Shown: positions 41,296-52,079, counted from the first letter of the stretch. The stretch: 64,000 nucleotides of DNA from Mangrovibacter plantisponsor (GCF_003182475.1 NZ_QGTS01000001.1:479980-543979); one strand, 5' to 3'. A program made the numbers and translations. Notes: generated by a model not told the origin, from the sequence alone.

Positions 41296-42123
41296 ATGGC
41301 GAATGCAAGTGTGATAAAGCTGCACGATGGTAACCTGATGCCACAACTTGGCTTAGGCGTCTGGCAGGCCAGCAATGAAGAAGTGCTAACAGCCATAAGT
41401 AGTGCACTGGATGTGGGCTACCGGGCAATAGATACCGCGGCCGCCTACCACAACGAAGAAGGCGTTGGCCAGGCATTAAAAAATAGTCATGTCCCCCGCG
41501 AAGACTTATTCATCACCACCAAATTGTGGAACGCTGACCATCTGCGCCCTGCGCAGGCACTCCAGACAAGCCTTGAAAAACTGCAGCTTGATTATATTGA
41601 CCTGTGGCTGATGCACTGGCCGGTCCCGGCGAAAGGCCACTACATTGAAGCCTGGAAAAGTATGATTGATCTTCAACAGCAAGGGCTGGTGAAGAGTATC
41701 GGTGTCTGCAACTTCAATATTGATCACCTGCAGCACATTATTGATGAAACAGGCGTGCACCCGGTGATCAACCAGATTGAACTGCACCCGTTATTTCAAC
41801 AACGTGCATTGCATGCATGGAATGCCACCCACCAAATACAAACGGAATCCTGGAGCCCACTGGCCCGGGCTGGTGAAGGTATTTTTGAGCAAAAGATTAT
41901 TCACCATCTGGCAGACAAATACGGAAAATCCCCCGCGCAAATTATTATCCGCTGGCATCTGGATAACGGCCTGGTCGTGATCCCGAAGTCAGTAACCCCA
42001 TCGCGTATTGCTGAAAACTTCAATGTCTGGGATTTCCGCCTGGAAAAAGAAGAACTGGCAGAGATGGCAAAACTGGATTGTGGTAAGCGTATTGGCCCGG
42101 ACCCGGATAAATTTGGAGCATAA
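41296..42123 (+). CDS. dkgA: aldo-keto reductase, 2,5-diketo-D-gluconate/methylglyoxal reductase
   Basis: A 275-residue AKR, same length as E. coli DkgA (YqhE), reducing methylglyoxal, beta-keto esters and 2,5-diketo-D-gluconate with NADPH. The catalytic tetrad is visible: Asp in AIDTAAAYHNEE, Tyr in the same segment, Lys in LFITTKLWN and His in LWLMHWPVP. The cofactor site IPKSVTPSRIAENF (Lys/Ser/Arg, near 230) indicates NADPH preference. GGAGGAGAG lies directly before the ATG. It is co-transcribed with yqhD in the YqhC regulon. Confidence 0.96.
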   Translation: MANASVIKLHDGNLMPQLGLGVWQASNEEVLTAISSALDVGYRAIDTAAAYHNEEGVGQALKNSHVPREDLFITTKLWNADHLRPAQALQTSLEKLQLDYIDLWLMHWPVPAKGHYIEAWKSMIDLQQQGLVKSIGVCNFNIDHLQHIIDETGVHPVINQIELHPLFQQRALHAWNATHQIQTESWSPLARAGEGIFEQKIIHHLADKYGKSPAQIIIRWHLDNGLVVIPKSVTPSRIAENFNVWDFRLEKEELAEMAKLDCGKRIGPDPDKFGA

Positions 42124-42180
42124 GGCTGCCCTGGCATCTTACCAAAGCAGGGCGATATAAGCGCCTCTCGCACAAACAAA

Positions 42181-42207
42181 CGCCCTTCATTACGAAGGGC
42201 GTTTTTT
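42181..42207 (+). terminator. terminator after dkgA
   Basis: CGCCCTTC - ATTAC - GAAGGGCG followed by TTTTTT, between the dkgA stop (42123) and the convergent ygiQ stop (42229). Confidence 0.9.
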
Positions 42208-42228
42208 CATTTGTTAAGCCAGCCTGTT

Positions 42229-44544
42229 TTAGCCTTGTTTGGCCTGAGGTTTACGACGTTTTTGCGCCGCCTGAGGAGACCGCCCCGGTGTAGCCTGAGG
42301 CCCACGGCCTGCAGATGCGGCCTGAGGTGCGCGGCCAGTTGCTGCCTGAGATGTACGGCCTGCAGGCGCGGCCTGAGGTGCGCGGCCAGTTGCTGCCTGA
42401 GGAGACCGGCGCTGATGAGCCATTGGCGTATGGCGTGTCAGTGCTGTCTGGCTCTTACGGTTCTGGCGGCGCGCTTCGCGCATTTCTTCCATTGTTGGTG
42501 ACGGCACCAGGCACTCGCGCCGCGGGCCTATCAGGTGCTTTTTCCCCATAGCTTCCAGTGCAGAGCGAATCAACGGCCAGTTGGCCGGATCATGGTAACG
42601 CAGCAAGGCTTTATGCAGGCGGCGTTGCTTGTCACCACGCGGCACCACAATATCCTCACTCTTGTAATTCACTTTGGATAACGGGTTTTTACCGGTGTAA
42701 TACATCGTGGTGGCATTCGCCAGCGGCGACGGGTAGAAGTTTTGTACCTGGTCCAGGCGGAAACGGTGTTGCTTCAGCCACAATGCAAGGTTGACCATAT
42801 CTTCATCCCGCGTACCAGGGTGCGCAGAAATAAAATAAGGGATCAGGTACTGCTCTTTACCTGCCTGTTTCGAATAGCTGTCAAACAGCTCTTTGAAGCG
42901 ATGATAGCTTCCCATACCCGGCTTCATCATCTTCGACAACGGGCCTTCTTCGGTATGTTCAGGCGCAATCTTCAAATACCCACCCACATGGTGAGTTGCC
43001 AGTTCTTTAATGTAGCGCGGATCTTCAACTGCCAGATCGTAACGCACACCAGAAGCTATCAGGATCTTTTTAACACCACTCAGATCACGAGCACGGCGAT
43101 ACAAGTCAATTGTCGGCTGGTGATCGGTATCCATGTGCGGGCAGATATCCGGGTAAACGCAGGATAAACGGCGGCAGGTTTGCTCTGCGCGCGGGGATTT
43201 ACAGCGCAACATATACATATTGGCGGTTGGCCCGCCCAGGTCGGAAATCACGCCCGTAAAGCCTGGCACCGTATCGCGGATCGCCTCGATTTCATTGATG
43301 ATTGAATCTTCTGAGCGGCTCTGAATAATGCGCCCTTCATGTTCGGTAATAGAACAGAAAGTACACCCGCCGAAGCAACCACGCATAATATTGACTGAGA
43401 AACGGATCATTTCATACGCCGGAATACGGCTGTCGCCATATGACGGATGCGGTACACGTTTGTAAGGCAGTGCGAACACGCTGTCCATTTCTTCAGTGGA
43501 AAGCGGAATTGCCGGTGGGTTGATCCAGATATAGCGATCACCCTGTTTTTGCATTAATGCCCGAGCGCAACCGGGGTTAGTTTCATGGTGCAGAATACGT
43601 GAAGCATGGGCATACAACACTTTGTCGCCTTTTACTTTTTCATAGGAGGGCAACAGAATGTAAGTCTTTTCCCACGGCTTTTGCTTGAGTTTTGGCGGCT
43701 GTACCACGATAGCTTCAGCTTTTGCCCCCGCGCCCACTTCAACGGCTTTGTTATTATCCGCACAAGGCAAATCCTCGCCATAGGGATGCGGGATCGGGTC
43801 TATCTTACCGGGCGTGTCCAGGCGAGTGGAGTCCACCCCTTCCCAGCCAGGCAGTGCTTCACGAACGATGATTGCAGTATTGCGCACATCTTTAATTTCA
43901 CTGATCGGCTCACCCTGCGATAAACGGTGTGCCACTTCCACCAGTGGGCGCTCGCCGTTGCCAAACATCAGCATATCTGCTTTGGCATCAACCAGTACGG
44001 AACGGCGAACGGTATCAGACCAGTAATCATAATGCGCGGTACGGCGCAGGCTGGCTTCAATACCGCCAAGGATCACCGGCACATCGCTCCAGGCTTCTTT
44101 ACAACGCTGAGTGTAAACCAGGGTGGCACGATCCGGGCGTTTACCTGCGACGTTATCCGGTGTGTATGCGTCGTCGTGGCGCAATTTCCGGTCTGCCGTG
44201 TAGCGGTTAATCATGGAGTCCATATTGCCCGCAGTCACACCGAAGAACAGGTTGGGTTTACCCAGTGCCATAAATGCGTCTTTGCTGGTCCAGTCTGGCT
44301 GGGAAATAATCCCGACACGAAACCCCTGCGCTTCCAGCATACGGCCACAAATCGCCATCCCGAAACTCGGGTGGTCAACATAGGCATCACCAGTAACCAG
44401 AATAATATCGCAGCTATCCCAGCCTAATTGGTCCATCTCCTCGCGGGACATGGGCAGAAATGGGGCGGGACCAAAGCAGGCAGCCCAATATTGGGGCCAT
44501 GAAAAGAGGTCGCGCTCGGGCTGAATCAGGCTGGTACGGCTCAT
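42229..44544 (-). CDS. ygiQ: radical SAM protein YgiQ with repetitive C-terminal tail
   Basis: A 771-residue protein of the YgiQ (UPF0313) family; E. coli YgiQ is about 740. An N-terminal domain ([23 protein letters not shown]-like) is followed by the radical SAM core with the three iron-sulfur cysteines in [17 protein letters not shown] (around residue 390). The function in the cell is not established. The last 60 residues are a low-complexity basic tail built from repeats such as [16 protein letters not shown], encoded by a 51-bp DNA repeat (two copies of a 34-base block, 42317-42350 and 42368-42401, are identical). It converges on dkgA. Confidence 0.93.
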   Translation of the reverse strand: MSRTSLIQPERDLFSWPQYWAACFGPAPFLPMSREEMDQLGWDSCDIILVTGDAYVDHPSFGMAICGRMLEAQGFRVGIISQPDWTSKDAFMALGKPNLFFGVTAGNMDSMINRYTADRKLRHDDAYTPDNVAGKRPDRATLVYTQRCKEAWSDVPVILGGIEASLRRTAHYDYWSDTVRRSVLVDAKADMLMFGNGERPLVEVAHRLSQGEPISEIKDVRNTAIIVREALPGWEGVDSTRLDTPGKIDPIPHPYGEDLPCADNNKAVEVGAGAKAEAIVVQPPKLKQKPWEKTYILLPSYEKVKGDKVLYAHASRILHHETNPGCARALMQKQGDRYIWINPPAIPLSTEEMDSVFALPYKRVPHPSYGDSRIPAYEMIRFSVNIMRGCFGGCTFCSITEHEGRIIQSRSEDSIINEIEAIRDTVPGFTGVISDLGGPTANMYMLRCKSPRAEQTCRRLSCVYPDICPHMDTDHQPTIDLYRRARDLSGVKKILIASGVRYDLAVEDPRYIKELATHHVGGYLKIAPEHTEEGPLSKMMKPGMGSYHRFKELFDSYSKQAGKEQYLIPYFISAHPGTRDEDMVNLALWLKQHRFRLDQVQNFYPSPLANATTMYYTGKNPLSKVNYKSEDIVVPRGDKQRRLHKALLRYHDPANWPLIRSALEAMGKKHLIGPRRECLVPSPTMEEMREARRQNRKSQTALTRHTPMAHQRRSPQAATGRAPQAAPAGRTSQAATGRAPQAASAGRGPQATPGRSPQAAQKRRKPQAKQG

Positions 44545-44691
44545 ATTGCTTCCGAAAAAAGGTAAAAAGATATCAAAGGGTCGCGATTATACGCCCGGTT
44601 AGTGCAGGAAAAGAAGAGGGCTGAACAAATTATGTTCACTTGGCTACCACCTGACACCCCTGAATGCTCAGTGATATCAGGTGGATAAGCA

Positions 44692-46101
44692 TCAGGATGC
44701 AGGTTGAACTAATAGCTGCCCAATTGAGCCCCTGTCGGCCAGTTCCAGTGTCTGGCTGGAATACAGGAAGGGGAAATGCGGCCAGGACGGCTGGCCGAAA
44801 TACACCAGCAATTCCACCTGCCCGTCAACCCAGACGGTATCTTTCCAGCCTCTGTCTTCCGGGAAGGGAGCAGCGCCATTCACATTCCGCACCTGGAACA
44901 TGACACCTTCGATGTGGAAAGCCTGGGGCGTATCGGCGTGAACGGTCCAGCGCTCCCAGGTCCCTTGCAGGGTTTCAATATCAATGCGGTTCACGTCCCA
45001 CAACTGACCATTAATACCCGGATCATCACCCAGAGAAATATCACGGCTGCGTGTCGAAGAACCGGCAATAATATCCTCAGGTAACAGGCGCGCAGGAAGT
45101 GGGGTGGTAACCAGGGGCAACAACCCTGTTGGGCGTAGCGTTAATACTAACGTTGAAATCAGAATGCTGGATGGTTCAAAAAAGCCACGAATGCGTTCCA
45201 TTATGCCGGCAGATTCCCCGCAGGTAATGGAGACGGCATCACCATTACTCATATCCACCAGCACTTCACGGCGTTCACCGGGCGCAAGAGAGAGCTGAGA
45301 AACGGATACGGGTGCCGGTAAAAAACCCTGATCACTGGAAATAACGTGCAGCGGCCGGCCATCAGACATACGTAGCTGGTAACGCCGGGCATTCGACGCA
45401 TTAAGCAAACGCAGGCGCACCCAGCCTCGCGAAACTTCGACATAAGGGCCCTGCACGCCATTGACCAGCAAGGTATCACCAATAAACCCGCCATCGGAAG
45501 GTTCGCTGTAGGTTGGCGCGCCAAAGTTATCCAGCCGTTTGTCCTGCAAAATTACCGGGAAATCATCCACTCCGTAGTGGTTAGGGACAGGCAATGATTT
45601 ACTGACGTCATCTTCCACCAGCCACATCCCCGCCAGCCCTTTGTAAACCTGCTCGGCGGAACGGTTTGGCGTGTTTGCGCGGTACCACAACGTTGCAGCC
45701 TGCTGGCGAATCGGCAGCACCGGCGCCCAGTCTGCGTTAGGTGTCATCATGCGCGCCGAGCCGCCCATCAGAGGCCCCGGAACCTGCAACCCGGAAATCG
45801 TCATCGCGACATTTTCCGTTAACCGGTTGCTGTAAATCATTTTGACATCATCACCATTCCATACCCGAATGGTTGGCCCCATATAACGCCCGTTGAACCC
45901 CCATACCTGAGCACGCGTCCCGGCCGCAAATGACCAGTGAGCGCTTTGCAGCGTCAGAAACAAAGGTTGCCCGCGCCGGGACTCCAGCAATGGCGGAACA
46001 GGAAGAGGCAACTGGGTGGCAGCATTGGCTTTTAACGGCAACGCCCCCGCGCCCAGTGCAATGCCAGATGCCTGAATAAACTGACGCCGGCTGAGTGACA
46101 T
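44692..46101 (-). CDS. ftsP: cell division protein FtsP (SufI)
   Basis: A 469-residue periplasmic multicopper-oxidase-fold protein that stabilises the divisome under stress. The N terminus MSLSRRQFIQASGIALGAGA ends in KANA and is a twin-arginine signal peptide (SRRQFIQ), as in E. coli SufI, the classical Tat substrate. Three cupredoxin domains follow (for example RGQPLFLTLQSAHWSFAAGT, NGVQGPYVEVSRGWVRLR, QAFHIEGVMFQVR). The usual HxH copper ligand pattern is not evident, as in FtsP. The start codon is 69 bases from the stop of plsC's strand partner, in the same direction as plsC. Confidence 0.95.
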   Translation of the reverse strand: MSLSRRQFIQASGIALGAGALPLKANAATQLPLPVPPLLESRRGQPLFLTLQSAHWSFAAGTRAQVWGFNGRYMGPTIRVWNGDDVKMIYSNRLTENVAMTISGLQVPGPLMGGSARMMTPNADWAPVLPIRQQAATLWYRANTPNRSAEQVYKGLAGMWLVEDDVSKSLPVPNHYGVDDFPVILQDKRLDNFGAPTYSEPSDGGFIGDTLLVNGVQGPYVEVSRGWVRLRLLNASNARRYQLRMSDGRPLHVISSDQGFLPAPVSVSQLSLAPGERREVLVDMSNGDAVSITCGESAGIMERIRGFFEPSSILISTLVLTLRPTGLLPLVTTPLPARLLPEDIIAGSSTRSRDISLGDDPGINGQLWDVNRIDIETLQGTWERWTVHADTPQAFHIEGVMFQVRNVNGAAPFPEDRGWKDTVWVDGQVELLVYFGQPSWPHFPFLYSSQTLELADRGSIGQLLVQPAS

Positions 46102-46170
46102 AATTGCTCCATGTAAACTGAATAAATTTGGCGGGACACCTTTCCCGCCTAAAAATGGCCAGAAAGAGGC

Positions 46171-46929
46171 TTAACGTTGTTCGTTTTTCTCGGACGTAAC
46201 TTTTCCCGCTTCACGCAAAGCAACTTCTTCATCCAGTGCGCGAATTTTTTCTTCCATCAACTGGCGGCAATGCGCAGACAGTTCACGGACCTGATCTTTA
46301 CCAAAGCCACTGGTATCAATGGGTGGCAACATTTCAACTATCACCAGCCCATTACGCCAGCGATTAAGTTTAATTTTATTGCTGGTGTTGGAAACACAGA
46401 TAGGAATGACAGGCACTCCGGCAGCCAGCGCGGCATGAAATGCCCCTGCTTTAAAAGGCAATAAGCCACGACCACGGCTTCGCGTTCCTTCCGGAAACAT
46501 CCAGATGGAGATATTACGCTCGCGAATCTGCTGAACTACCTGGGCAATCGTACCATGTGCTTTTGCCCGGTTATTGCGATCTATCAGCAGATTGCCTGTC
46601 AGCCAGTACAACTGCCCAAAAAAGGGGATCCACAATAAACTTTTTTTGCCCACCGTTACGGTTGATGGCTGAACTATGTAAGACGCCGTAACCATATCGT
46701 AGTTGTTCTGGTGGTTGGCAATATAAATAGCATTACCAAAATTTTCCGCGCCGGATGGTTTGCGGATTTCCACAGTTAACCCAAATACAGTCGAAAGGCG
46801 GGCAAAAAGGTGGCCAAACGTGGCGACATGGCGCGGGTTTCTGGGGCTGAAGAGGCAGTAAATCGAACCGAAAACACACACCAAAATACTGTAGAATACG
46901 ACAATAATAAAACGAATAATCAAAAGCAT
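46171..46929 (-). CDS. plsC: 1-acyl-sn-glycerol-3-phosphate acyltransferase
   Basis: A 252-residue inner-membrane enzyme that makes phosphatidic acid from lysophosphatidic acid, an essential step in phospholipid synthesis. The acyltransferase motifs are NHQNNYD (HX4D, near residue 72), the FPEGTRSRGRGLLPFK block near 145, and VPVIPIC. An N-terminal membrane helix precedes them. The sequence matches E. coli PlsC nearly throughout. I chose the ATG at 46929 (MLLIIRFII) because GAGG lies six bases before it and it aligns with the E. coli start; the frame extends to 46947. It lies between parC and ftsP in the E. coli order. Confidence 0.96.
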   Translation of the reverse strand: MLLIIRFIIVVFYSILVCVFGSIYCLFSPRNPRHVATFGHLFARLSTVFGLTVEIRKPSGAENFGNAIYIANHQNNYDMVTASYIVQPSTVTVGKKSLLWIPFFGQLYWLTGNLLIDRNNRAKAHGTIAQVVQQIRERNISIWMFPEGTRSRGRGLLPFKAGAFHAALAAGVPVIPICVSNTSNKIKLNRWRNGLVIVEMLPPIDTSGFGKDQVRELSAHCRQLMEEKIRALDEEVALREAGKVTSEKNEQR

Positions 46930-47133
46930 AGCAACCTCTGAAGACACAGGCGATGTTCACCAGAGCCCTGGTATAATTTCAGTTTCAGGCAGGGTTCAAC
47001 GCCTTTTATCCTGTCCCCTGAATAACATTAGCAACCACTATTTGCAGACCAGCTATTCACCATAACTGGAGCAAGCATTGTCAGACGCTTCGCCATAACA
47101 AACAATGGTGAGGTGAAAAAAATCATACGAATT

Positions 47134-47159
47134 CAGGGGAGTGAGGCACCACTCCCCTG
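47134..47159. terminator. hairpin after parC
   Basis: CAGGGGAGTG and CACTCCCCTG pair perfectly around AGGCAC, just after the parC stop (47166). On the minus strand a T-run follows only after an 11-base gap, while on the plus strand TTCTTTTT follows directly. It is a probable parC terminator, though not a canonical one. Confidence 0.55.
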
Positions 47160-47165
47160 TTCTTT

Positions 47166-49433
47166 TTATGCCTCGCTCTCGTCATCAGAGCGGGCTGGCG
47201 AGTCTATCTCGATATTATCAATCCGTTGCAAGCCACGCATAACCGCTCCCCGGCGCCCACGTTCCGCATGGACTTTTTGCAACTCTTCCGGGCGCAGTTT
47301 CAGCTTCCGTTTACCTACATGGATTGTTACCGTGCTTTGTGGTGGCAGAACACGCAACCAGGCCAGTTTATCTTTCCCGCTCGCGGCATCGGCCGCAGGG
47401 ATGGAGATAATTTTGTTGCCTTTACCTTTCGAGAGTTGCGGTAAATCACGAACCGGGAACATCAGCATACGCCCGGCGGTAGTAATCGCCAGTAACATAT
47501 CATCATCATGATTTACCCATAACGGCGGCAATGCACGGGCATTTTCCGGCAGGCTAATCATTGCTTTACCCGCACGGTTACGGGCAACCAGGTCATTAAA
47601 GGTACACACAAAACCGTAACCGGCATCGGAAGCCATTAACAGTTTCTGCTCATCCGGAGCCATCAGAACCTGTTCAACCACCGCACCCGGCGGCAGCGTC
47701 AGTTTACCGGTAAGCGGTTCCCCCTGCCCACGGGCAGACGGCAGGTTCACCGGGTCCAGCGCATAGCTGCGCCCGGTGGAATCAATAAATACCACAGGCT
47801 GGTTGGACTTGCCTTTGGCCTCGGCCATAAAACTGTCGCCCGCTTTATAATTTAACCCGGCGGCATCAATATCATGGCCTTTGGCACTGCGAACCCAACC
47901 CATTTGCGACAACACAATCGTAACGGGTTCTGACGGCATCATTTCATGGTCGCTCATCGCCTTCGCTTCACTACGTTCGTGTAACGGAGAACGGCGGTCA
48001 TCGCCATAAGCCTGCGCATCTGCCTGTAACTCTTTTTTCAGCAGGTTATTCATTTTCCGCTCAGAAGCGAGAATGCCCTGCAGTGTATCGCGTTCTTTTT
48101 CCAGATCACTCTGCTCACCACGGATTTTCACTTCTTCCAGGCGGGCAAGGTGGCGTAATTTCAGTTCAAGAATCGCTTCCGCCTGGGTATCTGAGATACC
48201 AAAGCGCGACATCAGCGCTGGCTTCGGTTCATCTTCAGTACGGATGATTTCAATAACTTCATCAATATTCAGGAACGCAACCAACAAACCTTCGAGGATA
48301 TGCAGGCGTTTCAGCACTTTCTCAAGCCGGAAACTCAGGCGGCGGCGCACTGTATCACGACGGAAAACTAACCACTCGCTGATAATTTCATGCAGGTTTT
48401 TAACCGCCGGGCGGCCATCCAAACCAATCATGTTCAGGTTAACGCGGTAGCTTTTCTCAAGGTCGGTAGTGGCAAACAGGTGGTTCATAACCTGTTCCAT
48501 ATCCACGCGATTAGAGCGCGGCACAATCACCAGGCGAGTCGGGTTCTCGTGGTCGGACTCATCGCGCAGGTCGTCAACCATGGGCAGTTTTTTCGCCCGC
48601 ATCTGGCTGGCGATTTGTTCCAGAACCCGTGCACCTGAAACCTGGTAAGGCAGCGCAGTAATAACCACAGCGCCATCTTCTTTATTCCAGACAGCGCGCA
48701 TGCGCACAGAACCACGCCCGTTCTGGTAAATGCGACGGATATCTTCACGGGAGGTAATGATTTCCGCTTCAGTGGGGTAATCCGGCCCATGGATTATATC
48801 CAGCAAGGCATCCAGCGTGGTTTTTGGGTTTTCAATCAGGGTTACTGCAGCCTGAGCCACTTCACGCAGGTTATGAGGCGGAATATCTGTCGCCATCCCC
48901 ACAGCAATGCCTGTGGTGCCGTTTAACAGAATATTTGGTAAACGGGCTGGCAGCATTTTCGGTTCGCTGAGCGTCCCGTCAAAGTTAGGAACATAATCAA
49001 CCGTTCCCTGGCCCAGTTCACTAAGCAGTACTTCGGCATAACGCGACAAACGGGATTCGGTATAACGCATCGCTGCGAAGGACTTCGGATCATCCGGTGC
49101 CCCCCAGTTCCCCTGGCCGTCTACCAGTGGATAGCGGTAGGAGAAGGGTTGCGCCATTAGCACCATTGCTTCGTAGCAGGCGCTGTCGCCATGGGGATGG
49201 TATTTACCCAGAACATCACCAACGGTACGTGCCGACTTTTTGAATTTAGCCGCTGCATTGAGCCCCAGTTCAGACATGGAGTACACAATACGCCGCTGAA
49301 CGGGTTTCAGCCCATCGCCAATAAATGGTAATGCGCGATCCATGATGACGTACATGGAATAATTGAGATACGCACTTTCCGTAAATTCATGTAGAGCACG
49401 GCGCTCTACGCCGTCATGAGTAATCTCACTCAT
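47166..49433 (-). CDS. parC: DNA topoisomerase IV subunit A
   Basis: A 755-residue subunit that breaks and rejoins DNA to separate linked chromosomes. The active-site Tyr124 (AMRYTESRL) corresponds to E. coli Tyr120; the protein has four extra residues at its start. The quinolone-resistance region reads [15 protein letters not shown], so Ser84 and Glu88 (E. coli Ser80 and Glu84) are wild type. The C-terminal beta-pinwheel domain follows after residue 500. The partner ParE is encoded at 59013-60905. Confidence 0.98.
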   Translation of the reverse strand: MSEITHDGVERRALHEFTESAYLNYSMYVIMDRALPFIGDGLKPVQRRIVYSMSELGLNAAAKFKKSARTVGDVLGKYHPHGDSACYEAMVLMAQPFSYRYPLVDGQGNWGAPDDPKSFAAMRYTESRLSRYAEVLLSELGQGTVDYVPNFDGTLSEPKMLPARLPNILLNGTTGIAVGMATDIPPHNLREVAQAAVTLIENPKTTLDALLDIIHGPDYPTEAEIITSREDIRRIYQNGRGSVRMRAVWNKEDGAVVITALPYQVSGARVLEQIASQMRAKKLPMVDDLRDESDHENPTRLVIVPRSNRVDMEQVMNHLFATTDLEKSYRVNLNMIGLDGRPAVKNLHEIISEWLVFRRDTVRRRLSFRLEKVLKRLHILEGLLVAFLNIDEVIEIIRTEDEPKPALMSRFGISDTQAEAILELKLRHLARLEEVKIRGEQSDLEKERDTLQGILASERKMNNLLKKELQADAQAYGDDRRSPLHERSEAKAMSDHEMMPSEPVTIVLSQMGWVRSAKGHDIDAAGLNYKAGDSFMAEAKGKSNQPVVFIDSTGRSYALDPVNLPSARGQGEPLTGKLTLPPGAVVEQVLMAPDEQKLLMASDAGYGFVCTFNDLVARNRAGKAMISLPENARALPPLWVNHDDDMLLAITTAGRMLMFPVRDLPQLSKGKGNKIISIPAADAASGKDKLAWLRVLPPQSTVTIHVGKRKLKLRPEELQKVHAERGRRGAVMRGLQRIDNIEIDSPARSDDESEA

Positions 49434-49631
49434 TAATTCTTAACCCTCAAACTGACTGGCCGAAGCAAAGTTGAATGGCACTATTGTCGCCGATAGTACC
49501 CTATCTGGCGTAGAGAGTCACAAGAAGCGCATTATTGCTCCCAGAGCAAAAGTCTTTGCCTGTCTTTCCACTACAGGTGTGACGCACATCACGATAAAAT
49601 CTTCTGCATCTTAACTTATCGGAAAGAGACC

Positions 49632-50213
49632 ATGAGTAACATACTGATTGTTAATGGTGCCAAGTCATTTGGACATTCCGCCGGCCAACTGAATAATACG
49701 CTGACCGAAGAAGCTGTAGCTCAATTACGTGAGCTGGGCCACGAAGTAACAGTGAGCGTTGCCGACAGCGATTACAATGTTGACGATGAAGTTGCCCGCT
49801 TCCTGGCAGCTGACGCCATTATCTGGCAAATGCCTGGTTGGTGGATGGGCGCGCCCTGGACCGTTAAAAAATACATAGATGACGTGTTCACCGCAGGCCA
49901 TGGCAGCCTGTACGCCAGTGATGGCCGTACCCGTTCAGACGCCAGCAAAAAATATGGTTCAGGCGGCCTGCTGCAGGGTAAAAAATATATGCTGTCACTG
50001 ACCTGGAACGCTCCACTGGAAGCATTTACCGACAAAGAACAGTTCTTCCACGGCGTAGGGGTGGATGGCGTCTACCTGCCGTTCCACAAAGCCAATCAGT
50101 TTATTGGCCTGGAAAGTTTACCCACGTTTATTGCCAACGATGTGATTAAGCAACCAGATGTGCCGCATTATATTGCACAATATCGCGAGCATCTGCGGGC
50201 AATTTTTGCTTAA
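49632..50213 (+). CDS. mdaB: NADPH:quinone oxidoreductase MdaB
   Basis: A 193-residue flavoprotein that reduces quinones by two electrons with NADPH and FAD, avoiding semiquinones. The sequence matches E. coli MdaB: MSNILIVNGAKSFGHSAGQL, the FAD-region WQMPGWWMGAPWTVKKYID and KYMLSLTWNAPLEAF. It lies upstream of ygiN with a 30-base gap, as in E. coli, where YgiN is a partner quinol oxidase. A QseBC-type regulator gene, present near mdaB in E. coli, is absent here. Confidence 0.97.
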   Translation: MSNILIVNGAKSFGHSAGQLNNTLTEEAVAQLRELGHEVTVSVADSDYNVDDEVARFLAADAIIWQMPGWWMGAPWTVKKYIDDVFTAGHGSLYASDGRTRSDASKKYGSGGLLQGKKYMLSLTWNAPLEAFTDKEQFFHGVGVDGVYLPFHKANQFIGLESLPTFIANDVIKQPDVPHYIAQYREHLRAIFA

Positions 50214-50243
50214 CTGTTAGCACATTTAAAAAGGAGTGAATTT

Positions 50244-50561
50244 ATGCTGACAGTGATTGCTGAAATTCGCACACGTCCAGGCGCTCATCATCGCCAGGCC
50301 GTGCTGAATGAATTTAAAACCCTGGTACCTGTTGTTCTTCAGGAAGAAGGTTGCCATGGCTACACCCCAATGGTGGATGAGAACACCTCTCTGGATTTTC
50401 AGGCAACTGCACCTGATTCCATTGTGATGGTTGAAGTGTGGGAAAGCGCCGCACATCTCAAAGCGCACCTGGAAACGCCGCATATGAAAGCATTCGGGGA
50501 AAAAACGAAGAATGATGTGCTGGATATGCACATTCGCATTCTGAAACCCGGCATCGCCTGA
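50244..50561 (+). CDS. ygiN: quinol monooxygenase YgiN
   Basis: A 105-residue antibiotic-biosynthesis-monooxygenase-fold protein, one residue different in length from E. coli YgiN (104). It oxidises menadiol to menadione and may form a quinone redox cycle with MdaB. The sequence shows MLTVIAEIRTRPGAHHRQAV and EGCHGYTPMVDENTSL, with HMKAFGEKTKNDVLD near the end. AAGGAG lies eight bases before the ATG. A strong bidirectional terminator follows. Confidence 0.96.
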   Translation: MLTVIAEIRTRPGAHHRQAVLNEFKTLVPVVLQEEGCHGYTPMVDENTSLDFQATAPDSIVMVEVWESAAHLKAHLETPHMKAFGEKTKNDVLDMHIRILKPGIA

Positions 50562-50605
50562 TTTCACTCCAGTGCCAGGCACAACATAACTGTGCTGGCG
50601 TTTCT

Positions 50606-50638
50606 AAAAAGAAGGAAAACCCGGTTTTCCTTCTTTTT
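50606..50638. terminator. bidirectional terminator between ygiN and the inserted block
   Basis: AAAAAGAAGGAAAAC - CCG - GTTTTCCTTCTTTTT is a perfect 15-bp stem with a T-run on either strand. It separates ygiN from the convergent MmgE/PrpD gene (stop 50682) and marks the left border of the block absent from E. coli. Confidence 0.9.
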
Positions 50639-50681
50639 TGTTTCTGCTGTATTCTGCTTTTTTAAGCAACGTTCACCCGTT

Positions 50682-52079
50682 TCACCGCGCAGCCTCGTCC
50701 CTTGTTTGTGCTTCTTCCCGGCTAAGTATATTGAGTAACGCAGCAGTATCCGGGTAACCATCCAAATGCAGGCAAATCTGCTCGAGTTCTCTGCAGAGCG
50801 CCTCCGGCAACACCCGGCTGGCAAGCTGGTGGAATTTTGCCAGCAATGCCTCATCACTCAGGGGGTTTCCCGGAGAACCTGAAGGTACCGGCACCTGAAC
50901 CTGCGCCACACGGCCACTGGTAGTGTGCAAGATAACCACCGGTTCTTCATCACCTTGTTGAGACGCATCAACTTCCAGAATAATGCGCGCCATCATATCG
51001 CTCACTTGTGGCGAAAGCCGCTTTTCTTCGCTGTAACTTTCCAGCCCGGCACTGCCGTAACATAAACGCGCAGCCAACGCATAAGGCAGGCTCATTTGTG
51101 CCGCAGCCAGGCTGTCAGTTGACCGGCCACCGCACATCTCCATTAAAAATGGGTTCAGCCGGACATGTATGCGCTGCACCTGAGCTAAAGGCTGCACAGA
51201 TAACAACTGGTTCAGTGCATCAACCGCTGAATGGGTTCCCCGGCATGAGGCATAAGGTTTGATTGAGCAACGCGCCAGTTTCCAGACTTGCCCGAGCGAT
51301 GCCACCAGTGCCTCAGGTAGCTGGCTGTGAGGTGCAATGGTTTGCAAAAAACCGCCCCATTTTTCAGCGAAAATAGCACCCGGCCCCTGAATGCCTCTTT
51401 GTGCCAGTTGCGCGGCAAACAGCCCACTCTCAGCAGCCCGGCCAGCATGCAGTTTTTTAGTTTGTGAACCATCGTGTATAAAAGCCCACAGGCCACTACT
51501 GAAACTGCCCGCAATACCTAGGGCAGCACTGCACTGAGCAGGGGGCAACCGGAGCAGGTTGCATACTGCGGCAGTGGCACCAAATACCCCGCAAGTTGCC
51601 GTCGAGTGCCAGCCTGCTTCGTTATGAGCGTTATAACCGCCACAGGCTTCCAGCACACGGCGGCCAATGTCATAGCCAATAATAAACGCGGTCAGCAAAC
51701 GCTGCCCGTCAACAACGTTCCCCACCAGCGGTAATGCCGCGAGAATGGCCGGCATTACCACCGCTCCGGAGTGGTCACAGCCACCGGTATCATCCAGTTC
51801 ATACATATGTGCAGCAACACCATTCAGCCAGGCCGACTGGCGCGGGGTTACCCGCCACGCCTGCCCGACAAGAAGGGACTGTGCATGCCCACCTTCTTCC
51901 CTGGCTAATGCAGCACACTGATGCCAGATATCACTGTCTGTGCCTGCGAGCATAGCGCCCAGGGTATCTAAAAAATGGCGTTTGGCTTTTTCCACCAGGT
52001 GCGGCGGAAAATCGCTGTAGCCTGTAGAGGCAATGAACTCACCCAGCGAGTGCGCATAATCAATCACTGGTTCAGCCAT
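50682..52079 (-). CDS. MmgE/PrpD-family protein, possible epimerase or dehydratase
   Basis: A 465-residue cytoplasmic protein of the MmgE/PrpD family, which includes 2-methylcitrate dehydratase, cis-aconitate decarboxylase and iminodisuccinate epimerase. Motifs are ELDDTGGCDHSGAVVMPAILA (around residue 95), GWHSTATCGVFGATAA, DGSQTKKLHAGRAAESG with the active-site Lys/His, and IKPYASCRGTHSAVDALNQL. The gene is the last of an operon with two deacetylase-type genes, an amino-acid ABC importer and an ArgH-like lyase; its start overlaps the previous gene by eight bases. prpBC genes are absent, so methylcitrate is unlikely. Together with a C-N lyase, epimerisation of an N-substituted aspartate is the best guess. 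Confidence 0.8.
   Translation of the reverse strand: MAEPVIDYAHSLGEFIASTGYSDFPPHLVEKAKRHFLDTLGAMLAGTDSDIWHQCAALAREEGGHAQSLLVGQAWRVTPRQSAWLNGVAAHMYELDDTGGCDHSGAVVMPAILAALPLVGNVVDGQRLLTAFIIGYDIGRRVLEACGGYNAHNEAGWHSTATCGVFGATAAVCNLLRLPPAQCSAALGIAGSFSSGLWAFIHDGSQTKKLHAGRAAESGLFAAQLAQRGIQGPGAIFAEKWGGFLQTIAPHSQLPEALVASLGQVWKLARCSIKPYASCRGTHSAVDALNQLLSVQPLAQVQRIHVRLNPFLMEMCGGRSTDSLAAAQMSLPYALAARLCYGSAGLESYSEEKRLSPQVSDMMARIILEVDASQQGDEEPVVILHTTSGRVAQVQVPVPSGSPGNPLSDEALLAKFHQLASRVLPEALCRELEQICLHLDGYPDTAALLNILSREEAQTRDEAAR

Noticed and set aside
43927-44427. 166-codon plus-strand open frame inside ygiQ.
   Set aside because: It is antisense to the conserved N-terminal domain of YgiQ and has no homology that I recognise.
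44647-44684. CCACCTGA / TCAGGTGG inverted repeat between ygiQ and ftsP considered as a terminator.
   Set aside because: The loop is long and no T-run is present on the minus strand after ftsP.
50682-52079. 2-methylcitrate dehydratase (prpD) considered for the MmgE/PrpD gene.
   Set aside because: No prpB, prpC, prpE or prpR is nearby, and the operon context is amino-acid import and C-N lyase chemistry.
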